From Coriaria nepalensis (lineage: Eukaryota; Streptophyta; Magnoliopsida; Cucurbitales; Coriariaceae): a stretch of DNA of 64,000 nucleotides. Positions 49,285-62,189 of this stretch are shown one piece after another. Location of the stretch: assembly GCA_027186245.1 (NCBI GenBank), contig CP114484.1:6108001-6172000 (forward strand). The letters are read 5' to 3'. How positions within the stretch are numbered: position 1 is the stretch's first letter; every line of letters starts with the position of its first letter. The position numbers and the translations under genes were made by a program. The notes beneath the pieces are model-generated. The model was not told the DNA's origin. It saw only the letters and a program-made list of their open reading frames with translations, and did no database searches.

Positions 49285-51297
49285 CTGGAAGTGTATGCTC
49301 ATCAAGCCAATCTAATTTTGACCTAATTGAGAAAATAATTTATGTGATACTATATTTTATGTAGAAATTAGCAAGACATTATTTTTTATCATTAATAGAG
49401 GTGTCAAAACGGGCTGCCCGGCCCACATTGGGCTTTTCATTATTTAGGGCCGGGCCGGGCTAAGCCGGGCCAGGCTGAGCCTAAAAAATAATTGGGCAGG
49501 GATTGGCCTGGCCCATTTGCTAAATATATACCCAAGCCCAGCCCGGCTTGACACTTTTTAAATAAAATAATAATAATAATAGTAATAAACAAAAATATAA
49601 ATAAAGAAAATTTTGATCAAACAATGATGTCATTGCGTATTATTAACTAATATATAGATGATTAAACCATTGTAGCTTAATTATCATGGTTCCGTCAAAA
49701 ACTATGATAGAGAAAATGTGATGAAAATTGTGAGGCATTGTCTTGAGTATGTGCAAATGTAGGGTGGTAATATGGAATCGATCACCTCATTATTAAAGAG
49801 GTAAATCCTATGTGTGATGTAGCTTATACAACAAGGAATCTTTGCAAAGTAGTATGGTTGTAAAATGAGTTTTTCATAAATCCATTGTCTCGATTGCATA
49901 AGAATCACATGATTCATAGGATTAGTCTATTAGCATTTAACTATTAAACCATGCCCTATGAAAGATTGTAATATTGGAATGATGGAATGATTAGTCTGGT
50001 ACGGTAATAGTCACTAAAGGTTCCTTTTTAGGTTACTGGGCTAGTTTCCGTGTATGAGAATTACATGGGGGCACATTTACCTTGCTAGAGGCTAATGTGT
50101 GTCTGGTGGTTTAAGTTAATTTGATCATTGATGATGATCATATCAACTGTTTGTTTTGACAGTGGAGTTTTTAAAGTGAAATGGTTCATTCATATATAAG
50201 GGATAAAACTCACTATGGGGCCCACCGGCCATGTGAATGTAGAACTTATTGGGTCACACACATTGACCGTTGGATCATTGGTTTAAGTTCTATTCTTACA
50301 ACAATTTGACTTGTTTTTAAAAAACATGATTTAAAGAGTTAAATCGCTAATTAGTTTAATTTATTGAGTCTAAGTCGCACCTGTACTTTATAACACTGTG
50401 AAACTGTGATTTAGAATTAATTAGAAATTAAATAATTAATTAAGAAATTATTAAATTGACCAAAAAAATAATTAAATGAAGATATAATTATTATTGAGTC
50501 AAAGATTAGTTTATAGGTCAAAGGTAAGGTCTGGTTGGAAATTAAAGAGTTAATAGTTAATAGGCCTAACTGGGCCCACATAGTTGGCCGAAAATAAAAG
50601 TTCAATCTTAGTGGGTAAAGTGAATATTATTTTGGAATAAAGTTTATTTGTCTAATTTTCTGAAACCGGAAAGTTAGACAATAAATAAAACACGAGCAAT
50701 AAGGTTTGGGCTTAAAAGTCCAATTGGGCCTAGGGCCCTATTCACTTTTCTATTTAAATAGAACAAGATGAAACCCTAGGGCATCATCCATCATTTGTGC
50801 CATCCATTCCAAAGAGAAGAGAGATAAGCTCTCATATTTTTCTCTCTTTTCGAAGAACACATTCCTTCGTCTAAGAAGAATGAGCAAACATGAGATGATA
50901 GTTCATTCTAAAAAGAACCCATGTGTTGTGAACAATGTGGATATACAGGTAAAGGTTGGGTGAAAACTTCGAACACCTAGAGGAGTGGCATACGATAGCG
51001 GGCAACACTGGGCAACGACGACGTGTGGCTGTCTGGTAGCAACACGTGGCATTTTTGGGTGGATTCCCATCCGAGATTCAGAGGAGAAATGGCATAATAT
51101 ATATCCCTTGTCTCATCTCATTAAATCAAGCGTGATATTAGTAGAATATTAGATGCTTGAAATCTTTTCTATTCGGATGCAATTTTAAATGTATAGCACA
51201 TAGGGCTAGATCATTGGTAGTTCAATGTTTGAGTTTAGATGGTATGGGTTGAGTTCAGATTCCTCCCACTAGCACGAGAAGGAATGATTAACTTACA
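49285..51297 (+). repeat. LTR-like segment, plus orientation, with an insertion
   Basis: It begins GGAAGTGTATGCTCATCAAGCC and includes CCAATTGGGCCTAGGGCCC and GATGAAACCCTAGGGC (50700-50780) and a GA-rich leader. It ends near GATTAACTTACA, followed by ATGGTATCAACG (51299), which looks like a tRNA-iMet primer site. It shares its start with 43621 (minus) and 9988 (minus). A probable hAT insertion at 49396-49558 lies inside. Confidence 0.55.
49396..49558. mobile_element. Candidate short hAT-type element
   Basis: The left end TAGAGGTGTCAAAACGGGC and the reverse complement of the right end, AAAAGTGTCAAGCCGGGC, form imperfect inverted termini of the plant hAT (TAGAGGTGTCAAAA) style. The inside is rich in GGGCC/GGCCC motifs such as GGGCCGGGCCGGGC. 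No clean 8-bp target duplication was seen. Confidence 0.5.
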
Positions 51298-51470
51298 ATG
51301 GTATCAACGTCCAAGACATGCGTTAGATAGAGATATATGGGTTGGTTGATTTGTTCATGCTGAAATTGGGCTAAAAATTGTGTTTTGATGTGTTTTATAA
51401 ATTTTTGATGTTGTTGGAAAATTTCAAAACATGAAATTTTCAAAATTTTCAAAAATTTGTTCATGTTGTT
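51169..51470 (+). repeat. LTR-end/leader direct repeat, copy A
   Basis: CTATTCGGATGCAATTTTAA to TTTGTTCATGTTGTT is repeated at 54650-54968 in the same orientation with only scattered differences. It includes the primer-site-like ATGGTATCA. Confidence 0.9.
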
Positions 51471-51480
51471 CATGTTCATG

Positions 51481-53960
51481 TTAGGAATAAATAAAACTAG
51501 AAATGGGATAAGAATAGTAGTGGATAAAGTCTATATAGATGCAGTAGTTGCTGTTAGGAGGTTCAGGGATAGGATTATGAGTATCATATTCTAATTAGTT
51601 GAAAGAGGGGTAGTTAATAGAATTCCCCTCTCGAAAAAGATCTTTATAGGTGGAGATTTAAATGGCCATGTAGGTTTACGGATAGAGACGAGGGTCTCTA
51701 TTCTAGATTTTGCATTAGCTAGTGATTTTGGGATAGTAACTACTTTCTATAAGAATAGAGAGAATAATTTAGTAACCTTTGCTAGTGGACAAAAGAGAAG
51801 TCAAATTGATTACTCTCTTGCTAGGAGACAAGACCTAGGTAGTTATAAGGTCATCCTAGGAGTGCTTGATGACTCAACATGGGTTATTAATCTTGTATTT
51901 TTATCTTGTGAGTAGAGGTAAAGTAGATAGAGGTCAAATTAGGCAATAAATTAAGTGATAGACTATGAAAGGATATGTACTTCAGACTTTTAGAAATAAG
52001 ATACTAGATAGCCTGTTAGTCTTAGATAGGATGTGAGAACGAAGGCATAGGGATAAGATTGATACCTCTAAGGTTTTTGAACACATAACTAACCATATAA
52101 GGAGTGGAGCAAGACAAGTACTTAGAGAGGGATGGTGGTGGAACAATGAGGTGCAATAAGTCATTAGTGAAAAGAAAATACAGTTTAAGAATTGGTAGAG
52201 ACCAAGGATCATATGAGCTATATAAAAAAGCCAAGAGACTAAGTAATAAAGTAGTAGGGGATGCTAAGAAGAAAGCATATGATGATTTGTATAATAGGTT
52301 AGGTATAAAAAAATGAAAGAAAGACACCTTCAAGTTAACAAAAGCCAGAGATCAGAAAACTAAGGATCTAAGTCATGTTAGGTATGTCAAAGATGAAGAT
52401 GGTAGAGTTCTAATGCATGATAAAGCCATTTTAGGTAGATGGAGGGATTATTTCGAAGACCTACTCACTGAGATAAGTGCAGAGGGGTTACTCTTAAAGA
52501 GATCAGAGATGGAAGAAGGGAGGCATCTAGTGTTTCATCATAGAGCTAATTAGCACTAAGAAAATACGAGTGGCATTAAAGAGGATGAAACTAGTGAAGG
52601 CAACTTGAGCGGATGAGATACCAATTGAGGTGTAAAAGTACTTATCTAGGGGAAGTTGGGATCAAATAGCTGATTAGGCTCTTCAATAGGATATTTTATA
52701 ATAAGAAAATGTCGTAATCATAGAGATATATAGCATTGTGGTCCAAATTTATAAGCATAAATAAAATATACAGGACTGCTCAAACTATATAGTGATAAAA
52801 GTTATGAGTTATATAATGAAACTTTAGGAGAAGGTTATAGAGCATAGACTTATGAGTATTACCAATATATCAAAGAATCAATTTAATTTTATGTTGGGTA
52901 GGTCTACGAAGAATGTAGTCTTCTTAATTAGACAAATGGTAGTAAAATATAGAGAAAAACAAAAGAGGCTAGATATGGTATTTATCTACTTAGAGAAAGC
53001 CTATGATAGAGTGTCTAGGGAATTAATATGGTGGCTAATTGGAAAGAAATATGTGTCCTAATGTTATATCTCGATCATTAAGGACATGTATGAAGGTGTT
53101 ATAATTAGTATTAGGTCAGTGGGTAGGATGTCTAGTGAATTTCGTATTATAGTAAGACTTCATAAAGGGTGGGTTTTAAGTCCATACCTATTTGTATTAG
53201 GTATGGATGAGTTGATGAAACATATTCATGATGAGGTACCCTGGTGTATGTTGTTTGTAAATGATATTGTCCTAATAAATGAAACTAAAGAAGGTGTAAA
53301 AAAAAAAATTAGATAGGTGATGTGAGATTCTAGAGGGTAAGGGTTTTAAAATTAGCCGCAAAAAAAAAAAAAAAGAAATATCTTGCTTGTAATTTTGGTC
53401 CCAAATCAGAAGTAAGGGTAACCCAATTGAGATTGACAGTAGGATCTATTATCCAAGAGACTAGGGATATTCGAGATAATATAAACCATAAGATTAAAGT
53501 AGGTTGGATGAAATAGAGGATAGCATCAAGAGTCTTATGCGATAAAAAAAAGCTTGGGAGATTAAAAGGAAAGTGTTACAAGATGATCGTTTGACTACCT
53601 ATGTTTTATGGTTCAGAGTGTTGGGCCACTACGGGATAATATATGCATAAGATGGCGGTAGCAAAGATGCGTATGTTAATATGGATGTGTGGTAAAACAC
53701 AAAAAGATAGAATTATAAATGAAAGGATTAAGAGTTATCTATGTATAACCCCTATAGAGGATAAGATTAGGGAAATACGTCTAACATTGTTTGGTTATGT
53801 GCAAAAGCGACCAAACTCAACCCCAGTTTGAAAAAGTTTGGATTGGCTGGTAAGTGGAGGGTGTAGACGAAAGGGGTCGGCTCTTAGGTGATAATACATG
53901 AGAACATCACGTAACTTAGAGAATAAATATCTTTCTACCGGCTTGATGTAAAACCTAATC
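51481..53960 (+). pseudogene. RTE-clade LINE: part of endonuclease, reverse transcriptase and 3' end
   Basis: The frame gives GINKTRNGIRIVVDKVYI, then FIGGDLNGHVG and RSQIDYSLARR of the AP-type endonuclease. The RT follows with ISKNQFNFMLGRST (52865), VFIYLEKAYDRVSRELI (52980; palm motif A), WVLSPYLFVLGMDEL and CMLFVNDIVLI (53250), the latter standing for the usual ADD/YVDD-type catalytic site. The C-terminal part has INHKIKVGWMK, YGSECWATT, AKMRMLIWMCGKTQKDRI and PIEDKIREIRLTLFGYVQKR, diagnostic for plant RTE LINEs. It begins abruptly inside the endonuclease; the missing N-terminal part is found downstream at 55.65 kb. Many stops and frameshifts. Confidence 0.88.
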
Positions 53961-53999
53961 TGTCAAACACATAAGATTCTCATAAAAGTTTCGTCGAAG

Positions 54000-54640
54000 A
54001 AAAATGAAAAATGAACTAAAACCACTTTAGGGGTAAAATGGTATAATGATAATATCAATGGACTACCAGAGATTGCTCAGTAATTTGTTCTATAATTGTA
54101 AGAGTGTAATCCCATATTTTTTGTAGAATAATATTGAGATTAATAAATAAGATTTATTACTTTAAAGTACTTAATTAATAATCAAATTTATTAGAGTTTT
54201 GAATTATAGGTCCATGATCCCTAGGTAGCCTCTATAAAATATTGTATAGCCTAAGAGTGACAAAGGTAGAGAAAATAATTATTTGCAAAGAAAACAGTTT
54301 TCTAAGACAATTTCTAATTATGAGATAATTAGTATTAATTAGTTATTAAATAAATAATTAATTAATTAAAAGATGTATTTAAATAGTGAATTACGAAATT
54401 CATTTTAATTATATAATAATATATTTAATTTTGAATTAAATTATATATATCTCATGATTATCTTATTAGTTAATATTATATTTGAATTATCAATTCAATT
54501 AGTTTAAAGTGTTTAAACTAAAAATATGTTCAATAAGAAAACCAAATAGAATTCTATAAATACATCATATTCTAATTATTAGAAAAAGGGAGAAGAGATC
54601 ACCCTTAAAAGAAATAAAACCTTGCCATTTCTACGTGCCT
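54000..54640 (+). repeat. LTR-derived segment, plus orientation
   Basis: CAGTAATTTGTTCTATAATT and AAGAGTGTAAT-CCCATA at 54084-54125 are the reverse complement of 9107-9058. AATTATGAGATAATT at about 54330 matches the same region of the 9-kb copy. The stretch 54585-54645 (AAAGGGAGAAGAGATCACC...) is repeated at 55945-56005. Confidence 0.55.
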
Positions 54641-54649
54641 ACACACATA

Positions 54650-54968
54650 CTATTCGGATGCAATTTTAAATGTATGGCACATAGGACTAGATCATTGGTA
54701 GTTCACCGTTTCAGTTTAGATGGTATGGGTTTTGTTCTTTGAGTTCAAATTCCTCCCACTAGTGCGAGAAGGAATGATTAACTTACAATGGTATTAAAGT
54801 CTAGGACATGCGTTAGGGATATATGGGTTGGTTGATTTGTTCATGCTGAAATTGTGCTCAAAATTGTGTTTTGATGTGTTTGGTTGTGTTTTTATAAATT
54901 TTTGACTTTGTTGGAAAATTTCAAAAAGTGAAAGTTTCAAAATTTTCAAAAATTTGTTCATGTTGTTG
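54650..54968 (+). repeat. LTR-end/leader direct repeat, copy B
   Basis: It matches 51169-51470. It is followed by 54968-55240, which in turn resembles 50970-51240 (ACCTAGAGGAG, TGATATTAG-GGAATATT, GCTTGAAATATTTTCTATCCGGATG), so leader and LTR pieces alternate out of normal order. Confidence 0.85.
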
Positions 54969-55639
54969 GATACCTAGAGGAGAGGCAAATGGTGGCAGGC
55001 GGCAGTGGCGCATGGCGGTTCGACGGGGGCATGTGGCTTTTTTCAGTCGAATCCGGTCAGGGATTCAAAGGAGAATTAGCATGGTATATTCCTTTTTCTC
55101 TTCTCTTTAATTGAAGCATGATATTAGCGGAATATTGGTGCTTGAAATATTTTCTATCCGGATGTGTTTCTAATTGTATAGCACATAGGCCTAAATCCTT
55201 GATAGTTCGTTGTTTGGGTCTAGATGCTATGGGTCCATTCTTCGAGGTCAACTTCTGCCCATATTGTGAAAAAGAACCATCAACTAGGGTCATCCATCAC
55301 TTCCGTGTTTGGAAAAATATCCTATTGATTATATGGATTATATGCTTTATTAAAAAAGGAATCTCTACAGAGTAGTAGGGTATGAAAGGTGTTTCTATAA
55401 ATCCATTTTTAATGTTCAATAAACATATAATGGTCCATATGATTTGTACATTAGGGCTTAATAATTAAATCATGCCCTAAGATGAATCGAGATATTGGCA
55501 AAATGGAAGGATTCTTATTGTAAGCATACTATAGTCACAATAGGTTGTTTCAGAAGATGGTACTTGTCATCCCCTTAGTAGTCTTGACACTTTACTTGAA
55601 GTCAATCTTGACTTAGAGGTCTAAGGTTATTTAATCACG

Positions 55640-55945
55640 AGATGATTAAGTTAGGAAGATTAGATTAACCTCTTAGAACATAGGAACATTGACGGGTAAG
55701 TCAATAGGGTTGGTGGATTCCATGGGTAAAAGGAAGGTACATGTAGCTTATCTTCAAGAGATAAAGTGGAAGGGGAGCAAGGCTAAAGAACTAGGAGAAT
55801 GATTCAAATTTTTCTATTTAGGAATAAATAAAACTAGAAATGGGATAAGAATAGTAGTGGATAAAGTTTATATAAATGTAGTAGTTGATGTTAGGAGGTT
55901 CAGGGATAGGATTATGAGTATCATATTCTAATTATTTGAAAGAGG
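55640..55945 (+). pseudogene. RTE LINE 5' fragment (start of endonuclease)
   Basis: The frame reads NIGTLTGKSIGLVDSMGKR, HVAYLQEIKWKGSKAKELGE, a stop, then GINKTRNGIRIVVDKVYI, the N-terminal part of the same endonuclease. Its last 128 bp (55818-55945) are about 97% identical to 51481-51608, where the other LINE part starts. The LINE is therefore present in swapped order with a shared overlap. Confidence 0.8.
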
Positions 55946-57450
55946 TTTGAAAAAAGGGAGAAAAGATCACCTTTAAGAGAAAGAAAACATTGCCATCTCT
56001 ACTTGCCCACACACGTCCTAGTGTATTGAGTATCACTTGGAAAATCATGGTGTGAGTTTTAACGACCAATTCTCGTGGACTAAGGTATGTTTCTTCATCT
56101 ACTATAAAGGATTAATTTATATATATATATAAATTATCACTAAAATTTTCTTATAAAATTTTTGTTATATATTGAAATCAATAATCGCTTTCGCTGTGAA
56201 AATTTAAACCCGTTTTCCAACACAAAATTAGTCAAAAGGTTGATTAAAATATACATAGGTATGACCCATATAGTTTGGCCATCATAATAGGCTTGAACCT
56301 ATTTGATTCTTCCAGTGTGATTAGAAGTTTAAGTGATAAGGAAACCTAATGTGATAAGGAAACCTTATACCTAATAGTGCCTTATAAGTAACACCTTAGG
56401 GGGTGGCAAAATTCAACAAGCCACATAACTCCTCTCTGGCCAGAAATTTATAAAAGAAAAAGTCTTTTCCTTTCCCTTCCCCATTCCCCATTCCCCAAGC
56501 TTATTTTTTCATAGTTGAAATTTTAAGTAGAAACTTAACTATGCAAAATGAATCGTGTGGACTAGGGTTAGAGGGCGAACACGTAGGCGGCTCCCATCTC
56601 ATCAAAGAAGAGTTTTGTGTCAAATTATTCAAGAAGAAAGGTATCCCTTTTAACCTAATCTTGATTTTAACATTGATGAGGTTTCATGTGCTCTATGTAA
56701 AAAGATTATATATAAGTATTGTATGATTAATCTTCCTAGAAACTATGCATGCTAGGTTATGATTTGAATAAAATTTAAATATTACATCCATTATGTTTAT
56801 CTTTTATTTGCATGCCTACGTTTCCTAATAAGGTCAGCCTCAGAAAAGTAAGCGCATTGGTTAGTTCCTGAGGTATGTAGGATGAGACTAAGGTTATCAT
56901 GGATCGACCTATATAAGATAGAGCACATTCTAGAGGAAGCTGATCAAACAACGAATGAGATCGATGATGACCGAGGTCATTGTTGCGACGAGGAGAGATT
57001 GCCCTACCTCCGCCCCCAAGTAGAAGGGTCACACGGTCCGCCATATTTTTGGCTGGAAGAAGATCTGCGTTACCACCACCTGTTCCTGCTGTAGGGACGA
57101 ACATGGTTGATATTAGTGGTTGGTGGCATCCATCGGGCACGTTAAGGCTGAGGTGAAGAAGGACATCTCGGCCAGAGAGCTAGCAAGAGGGAATCATTAG
57201 TTGACACAGAACCCACTGGTTATAAGGTTGAAGGACAACAACATTCTAAGGCAAACTTGAGGATGACTGAGGGGGTGGTAGACTCTAAAGGACCAACCTA
57301 TATCTATGTCCCTTTGTTATCAGGTCATCTCAAGTATAGGGCCCACCACCTAACTTGACCATGAGAAGGAGTTGGAGAAAATTATTAAGGCCTTAAAGAG
57401 CTAGATGAGGAAGAGCACCAATCCTAAGCAAGGGTAGGAGAGTCCCTTCA
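55946..57450. other. Presumed 5' LTR/leader and degenerate 5' part of the Tat-type element
   Basis: GTGATAAGGAAACCT is repeated twice at 56334-56365. TTTATAAAAGAAAAAG at 56446 is a TATA-like site followed by a C/T-rich leader (56465-56500), suggesting LTR promoter sequence. 56880-57450 shows only broken gag-like frames. I could not define LTR borders or a primer site. Confidence 0.35.
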
Positions 57451-57457
57451 TACCGTA

Positions 57458-58400
57458 GTTAATGAATATAGCTCTTCTTGAAAAGTTTAAGCCTCCCATT
57501 ATTGTTGAGTATGATGGGATTGAAGATCCTCGTGATCATGTTGAGTCTTACTTCTCTTTGATGAGCCTGAATGGGTTAGGGGATGAGCTGATGTGTTGAG
57601 CTTTCCATGTTACCTTAAAGGCCATGAAGTTGTATTGCACCTTGACTCTAGGAGTAATCAACTCACTTGTTGAGCTAAAGACGTAGTTCATATCCAACTT
57701 CTTGGGGTATAGAATTAATAGGCTACCTGTCACCAACCTCTACACCCTAAAGCAACATCTAGGGAGGGGAATCTTTGTTGGACTATATGGATAGGTTCCA
57801 TGCTGAGTTTATTAAGGTTGACTAGCCTGCAGATGTCGAGGTGTTACACGCCTTCCTCGGGGGGATGATTGATAATAAGCTCATTAGGAATTATATTAAG
57901 AAGCCTTTCAATTCTAATTTTGAGGCTTTTCTTGATGTCAGATTGAACATAATAACAGTTGAGGTCCACTCCCTTCATTTGAAGAATTAGAGTATGTTTA
58001 ATGCACCTGGGCCCTTGAAGAGTCACCCGTCTTAGCATGATCGTAGAGGAAAAAGGGATGATGAGGGACCAAACTGAAGTAGTGGAGAAGAAGGAGCTAG
58101 CCTGGAACACCAAAGTATTATTGGTGAGATACATGTGATTATTGGGGGGTCCGAAGGAGGCGACTCAGGCCGTAAGAGAAAGAGGTGGATGAGGGCTCTT
58201 ACTTAGAGTAAAATTTTATCCTTGTCATCCCAACCTCTGCCACTAAAAAGCCTTGATATCATGTTCAATGGCATAGACTAAAAGGGTGTCATGTATCCTC
58301 ACAATGATGCTTTGGTTATATCATCCAACGTATCATCCATCCTCATCCATAGACTATTGGTTTGCATTGGCTGTGTAGTGGACGTCATTTAACAAGCCAC
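57458..58400 (+). pseudogene. Ty3-gypsy (Tat-type) gag and protease remnants
   Basis: From 57458 the frame reads MNIALLEKFKPPIIVEYDGI and DPRDHVESYFSLMSLNG, then GDELMC-AFHVTLKAMKLY. The P-x-x-YDGxxDPxDH...F/Y opening is the hallmark of Tat-lineage gag. Stops follow about every 20-40 codons. The protease-like stretch at 58255-58390 (MFNGID-KGVMYPHNDALVI) keeps the PHNDALV signature but not an intact DNGSS-type active site. Confidence 0.75.
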
Positions 58401-58899
58401 TTACGAGAAGATGAAGATTGGCAATGCTAGTCTGACGTCAATTAGTACTGCACTGATAGGATTCTCTAAGAGAGTAGTATATCAAAGGAAGGGATAAGTC
58501 TCTTAATGTTATTAGAGGAGCAACCAATTGGGGCAACTATCATGGAGAACTTTTTGGTTATCAACTACATGGCGTGATACAACATCATCCTCGGGAGGCT
58601 CTCCATCAACACCTTGGGGAAGTAGTTTCAACCAAGCACCTAATCATGAAATTCCCCATAGATGGAAGAGTAGGGTAGTTAAGGAAAACCAAACAAAGGC
58701 TAGGGAATGTTACTTTGCATCATTGAAAGGAAGAGCAGCATGGCAAGTTGTAGAAGTCTAAATGGTTGGAATCGAGACTTCCGCGAATGAAGAGGAGAAT
58801 AAGATGGCTAAGGTTGACGTTCAAAAGGAAGAAGAGAGGAAACATAGGACTAGAGTTTCTTCAGAAACATAGGACTAGAGTTTCTTCAGAAACATAGGT

Positions 58900-60330
58900 T
58901 CAGTTAGCTTGTCAAGTTTATTGAATGGAATGAGCTCCGAGTAGGAGCGAACCTAACTAGGTTGACCACAACTGGGTTGTTATATGTCTGAAGAACAATA
59001 TTGATCTATTTCCAAGAGATACATATGAGCTAATGGAAAATAGTAAAGATGTAATAGTTCGCTATTTGGGGCTAAAGCCTAGGGACTAACCGGTTAGACA
59101 AAGGAAAAAGAAGTTTAATGAGGAAAGGAATCGGGCTGCAGCTGAAGAGGTAAAAATGCTTTTACCTATAGGCGCTATCTAAGAAGTCCAGTATCATGAG
59201 TAGGTGGCGCCTCTACATTGGCTTTAAGAACTAGAATATTGTCTCCCTTCAGGACAACTATATGTTTCCCAACATTGACTTGATGTAGATGCGACAGCTG
59301 GCCACGAACTCCTCATTTTCATAGATGCCTGTTCAGGCTATCATCACGGCAAGTTTTGGTCTGAAGACTAAGAGAAGACGTCCTTTATCACAGACAAGGA
59401 GCTGTATTGCTATAAGATCATGCCCTTTGGTTTGAAGAATGTTGGGGTAACATTTTAGAGGTTGGTCAATGGAATGTTCCAAGCACAATTAAGGAAGACA
59501 ATTGAGGTATATATTAATGACACTCTCATGAATAGTGAGAGGAACCACCATAAGCATCTAAGGGAAGCCTTTGTGGTGATGAGGAAGTATGGGGTAAAGC
59601 TCAACCTCACTAAGTGTACTTTCGGGGTTAGGTCACGCAAGTTCTTGGGGTATATCATTCATTTTCAGGGAATATAGGTAAATTCTAAGAAGGTGCAAGA
59701 AATTCTCAATCTAAGAACTTCTAATGCTAAGAAAGAGATTCATGTGTTGACAAGAAGGAATACTTCACCAAACAGATTCATAAGCCATTCGGCTGACAAA
59801 TGACTACCCTTATTCCAAATCCTTGAAGAGTTTAAGAAAACATGGATAGATAGAAGAATATGACAAGGCCTTCAAGAAGCTGAAGAGGTATCTGGCCCCA
59901 GTCCCCAGGCATAACGAACTATGGTAGGAGAAGAGTTGAGCCTTTACTTATCCATCGACACAGTTGCTGTCAGCTCAACTTTGCTAAACAAAGATGAAGA
60001 AAGGTTAATTCCTATCTATTACACTAGCAAAGTGTGGAGCGGCCGGAGAGTAGATATCTTAATATGGATAAGGCCACATTCACATTTGTGGTAGTGGCTC
60101 AGAAGTTATGCCTATATTTCAAAGCAAGCCCTATAACAGTGCTCAATGACCTCTCCCTCACATAAGTTTTATAAAGCCTCATAAGTTTTACAGAACCTGG
60201 ACACTTGAGGGAGATTGCTTAAGTAGTCGGTCGAGCTAGGAGAATTTTACCTCTCTTACAAGCTGAGGACAAAAATTAAGGGCCATGCCTTGGTGGACTT
60301 CATATCTAAATTTGTGAAAGGGGATGAGGG
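58900..60330 (+). pseudogene. Ty3-gypsy (Tat-type) reverse transcriptase and RNase H remnants
   Basis: Segments in order: RDTYELMENSKDVIVRYLGL and RQRKKKFNEERNRAAAEEV (59020-59150); FIDACSGYHH (59320); MPFGLKNVGVTF (59420-59455); VNGMFQAQLRKTIEVYINDT (59465-59525, YIND in place of the usual YVDD); KLNLTKCTFGV and RKFLGYIIHFQGI (59600-59675); LYLSIDTVAVSSTLL and RLIPIYYTSKV (59945-60030, RNase H); and GHALVDFISKF (60280-60315). The reading frame changes repeatedly and contains stops. Confidence 0.82.
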
Positions 60331-60889
60331 CTTGAGTGTATCTTCTAATAAAGAGGAGGCTTCAGGCTTCAGCTTCATACCTGGTTGATTAGCCATCATG
60401 TACTCTCTAAGTTGATAGGGTCGCTAACAAGGAGGACTGTAGGGCCAGGTTGATCTTGACATCCCTTGAATGTACGAAGATTGAATATGTCATGCATTTT
60501 AATTTTAGGACTTCTAAACAATGAAGAAAAGTATGAGCCACTGTGGGCTAGGTTGAGGCTGACCAGACAAGTAGGGGTTAACAGGATCAGCATGAAGAGT
60601 GACTTCCAAGTAGTAGTCTCACAAGTAAAAGAGGATTTTAAAGCCAAATCTAATAAGATGAGGGTCTACTAGAAGGAGGCAGGGACAATGTTAAAGTTTT
60701 CTTGGGTACCAAACTACACACTCTGCAATAAGATAATGCTAAGGACGACTCCGCTCGGCTCATAACTTCTTCTCAAGCCTTGTTTCATGAGGGAGTGCTA
60801 AGGAGATTCATGGATGTTTCAAATATAAGAGAAGCCCTTACTATCATGGTTTTAGAAGAATGAGGGTAAACAAAGACTATTAGAAGATA

Positions 60890-62030
60890 CTTGGATGAAG
60901 TTGAACTCCTAAGATACAAGAGGGAAGCAAGAAAAACTAGAACACAAATAGTAATGTATGTGCTGATCAAGGATGTATTATATCAAACGGGGTTTTCAAG
61001 GCTACTAATGAGGTGTGTGGCTAAAGATGAGGTTGAACTCTTATTGAGGCAGATGCATAAGTGTGGAAGTTATTCTTGGGGGCAAATAATGGTGGAGAAA
61101 CTGCTAAGACAAGGGTACTTGTGGCCCACCATAAGGAAGTACACTGAGGGGTATAGCCGAGGCTGTCGTGAGTTCTAAATACATGATAACCTGCTGAGAA
61201 AGCCCTTTGTCCTACTGATGTCCATCACTAGCCCTTGGCCCTTTACCAAATGGGGGATGGACATCATTAGTCCCATAACCTAGTTGCCCAAGCAACATAA
61301 GTACATTATTGTGGGAATAGATTACTTCACCAAATGGATAGAGTTCGAACCTCTGACCAGGATAATGAAAATGGCCACCGCTAAGTTTGTCTGGCGACAA
61401 CTAGGGTGAAAATTTGGCATTCTTGATACACTGACCATACATAATAGGTGATAATTCAAAAATAAGAAGTTCTGAGCGTTCTGGGTTGAGCTGAAGATCA
61501 AACAGTCGACCTCATCCCCTGCCCATCTACAGGCGAATAAACAAGTTGAAGCTGTGAGTAAAGTAATAATAAAGATATTGAAAAAGAAAGTCGAGTGGTG
61601 TAAGGAGTGATGGGTAGAGGAGCTATAATTCACTCTATAGACTATTAAGATAACTCGACAGTTAGTAATATGGGAGACCCCCTTTAGTGTTATCTACGAC
61701 TCTGAAGTCATGGTACTAACATAGTTCATCTTGCTAATCACTGGGTGGTTACTTTTTGCTAAAGAGGAAAACTTGTAGGTATTGAAGGAAGCCCTCGACT
61801 TGCTTCAAGAGAATAAAGAGAGAGCTAGAATAAAAGAGGAAGCACTTAAGGGAGACTTAGTTCTCAGATGTGTGATCGTTATCAAATGAAAGGGCCCCTC
61901 AGCGGCAACTATAAAGGATTTTATGAGGTCATAAGTGAGGTCAGACTAAGGACCTATAGGTTCAAGAACCGGGCCGATAAAGAATTGTGTCATCCATGGA
62001 ATGCTGAGCCCCTAATGGCTTACCATATGC
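60890..62030 (+). pseudogene. Ty3-gypsy (Tat-type) integrase remnants
   Basis: The zinc-binding region survives partly as LLRQMHKCGSYSWGQIMVEK, LRQGYLWPTIRKY and CREF (61045-61175). The core follows with WPFTKWGMDIISP (61235), KYIIVGIDYFTKWIEFEPLT (61300-61360), QANKQVEAVSKVIIKILKKK (about 61530-61590), WETPFSVIYDSEVMV (61670) and GPLSGNYKGFYEVISEV to HPWNAEPLMAYHMQ (61890-62035). Stops are frequent. The order and end signature match the Tat/Retand group. Confidence 0.82.
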
Positions 62031-62189
62031 AGGATGATGAGAGCAAAGGCTTAGTTTTAATTTGTTTACTCATTAATTCATTTAAGTGTCTCTTTTGTAG
62101 CAACGAATACTACCCCGATTCAGGATTTTGAATAAGGGTATGGTTATAGCCACACTTAATAAAGTAAAGCTTCACTCCATATTGATTCT

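Noticed and set aside
57750..58140. Minus-strand frames over the gypsy gag as separate genes
   Set aside because: They are shadows of the degenerate plus-strand gag and carry no domain.
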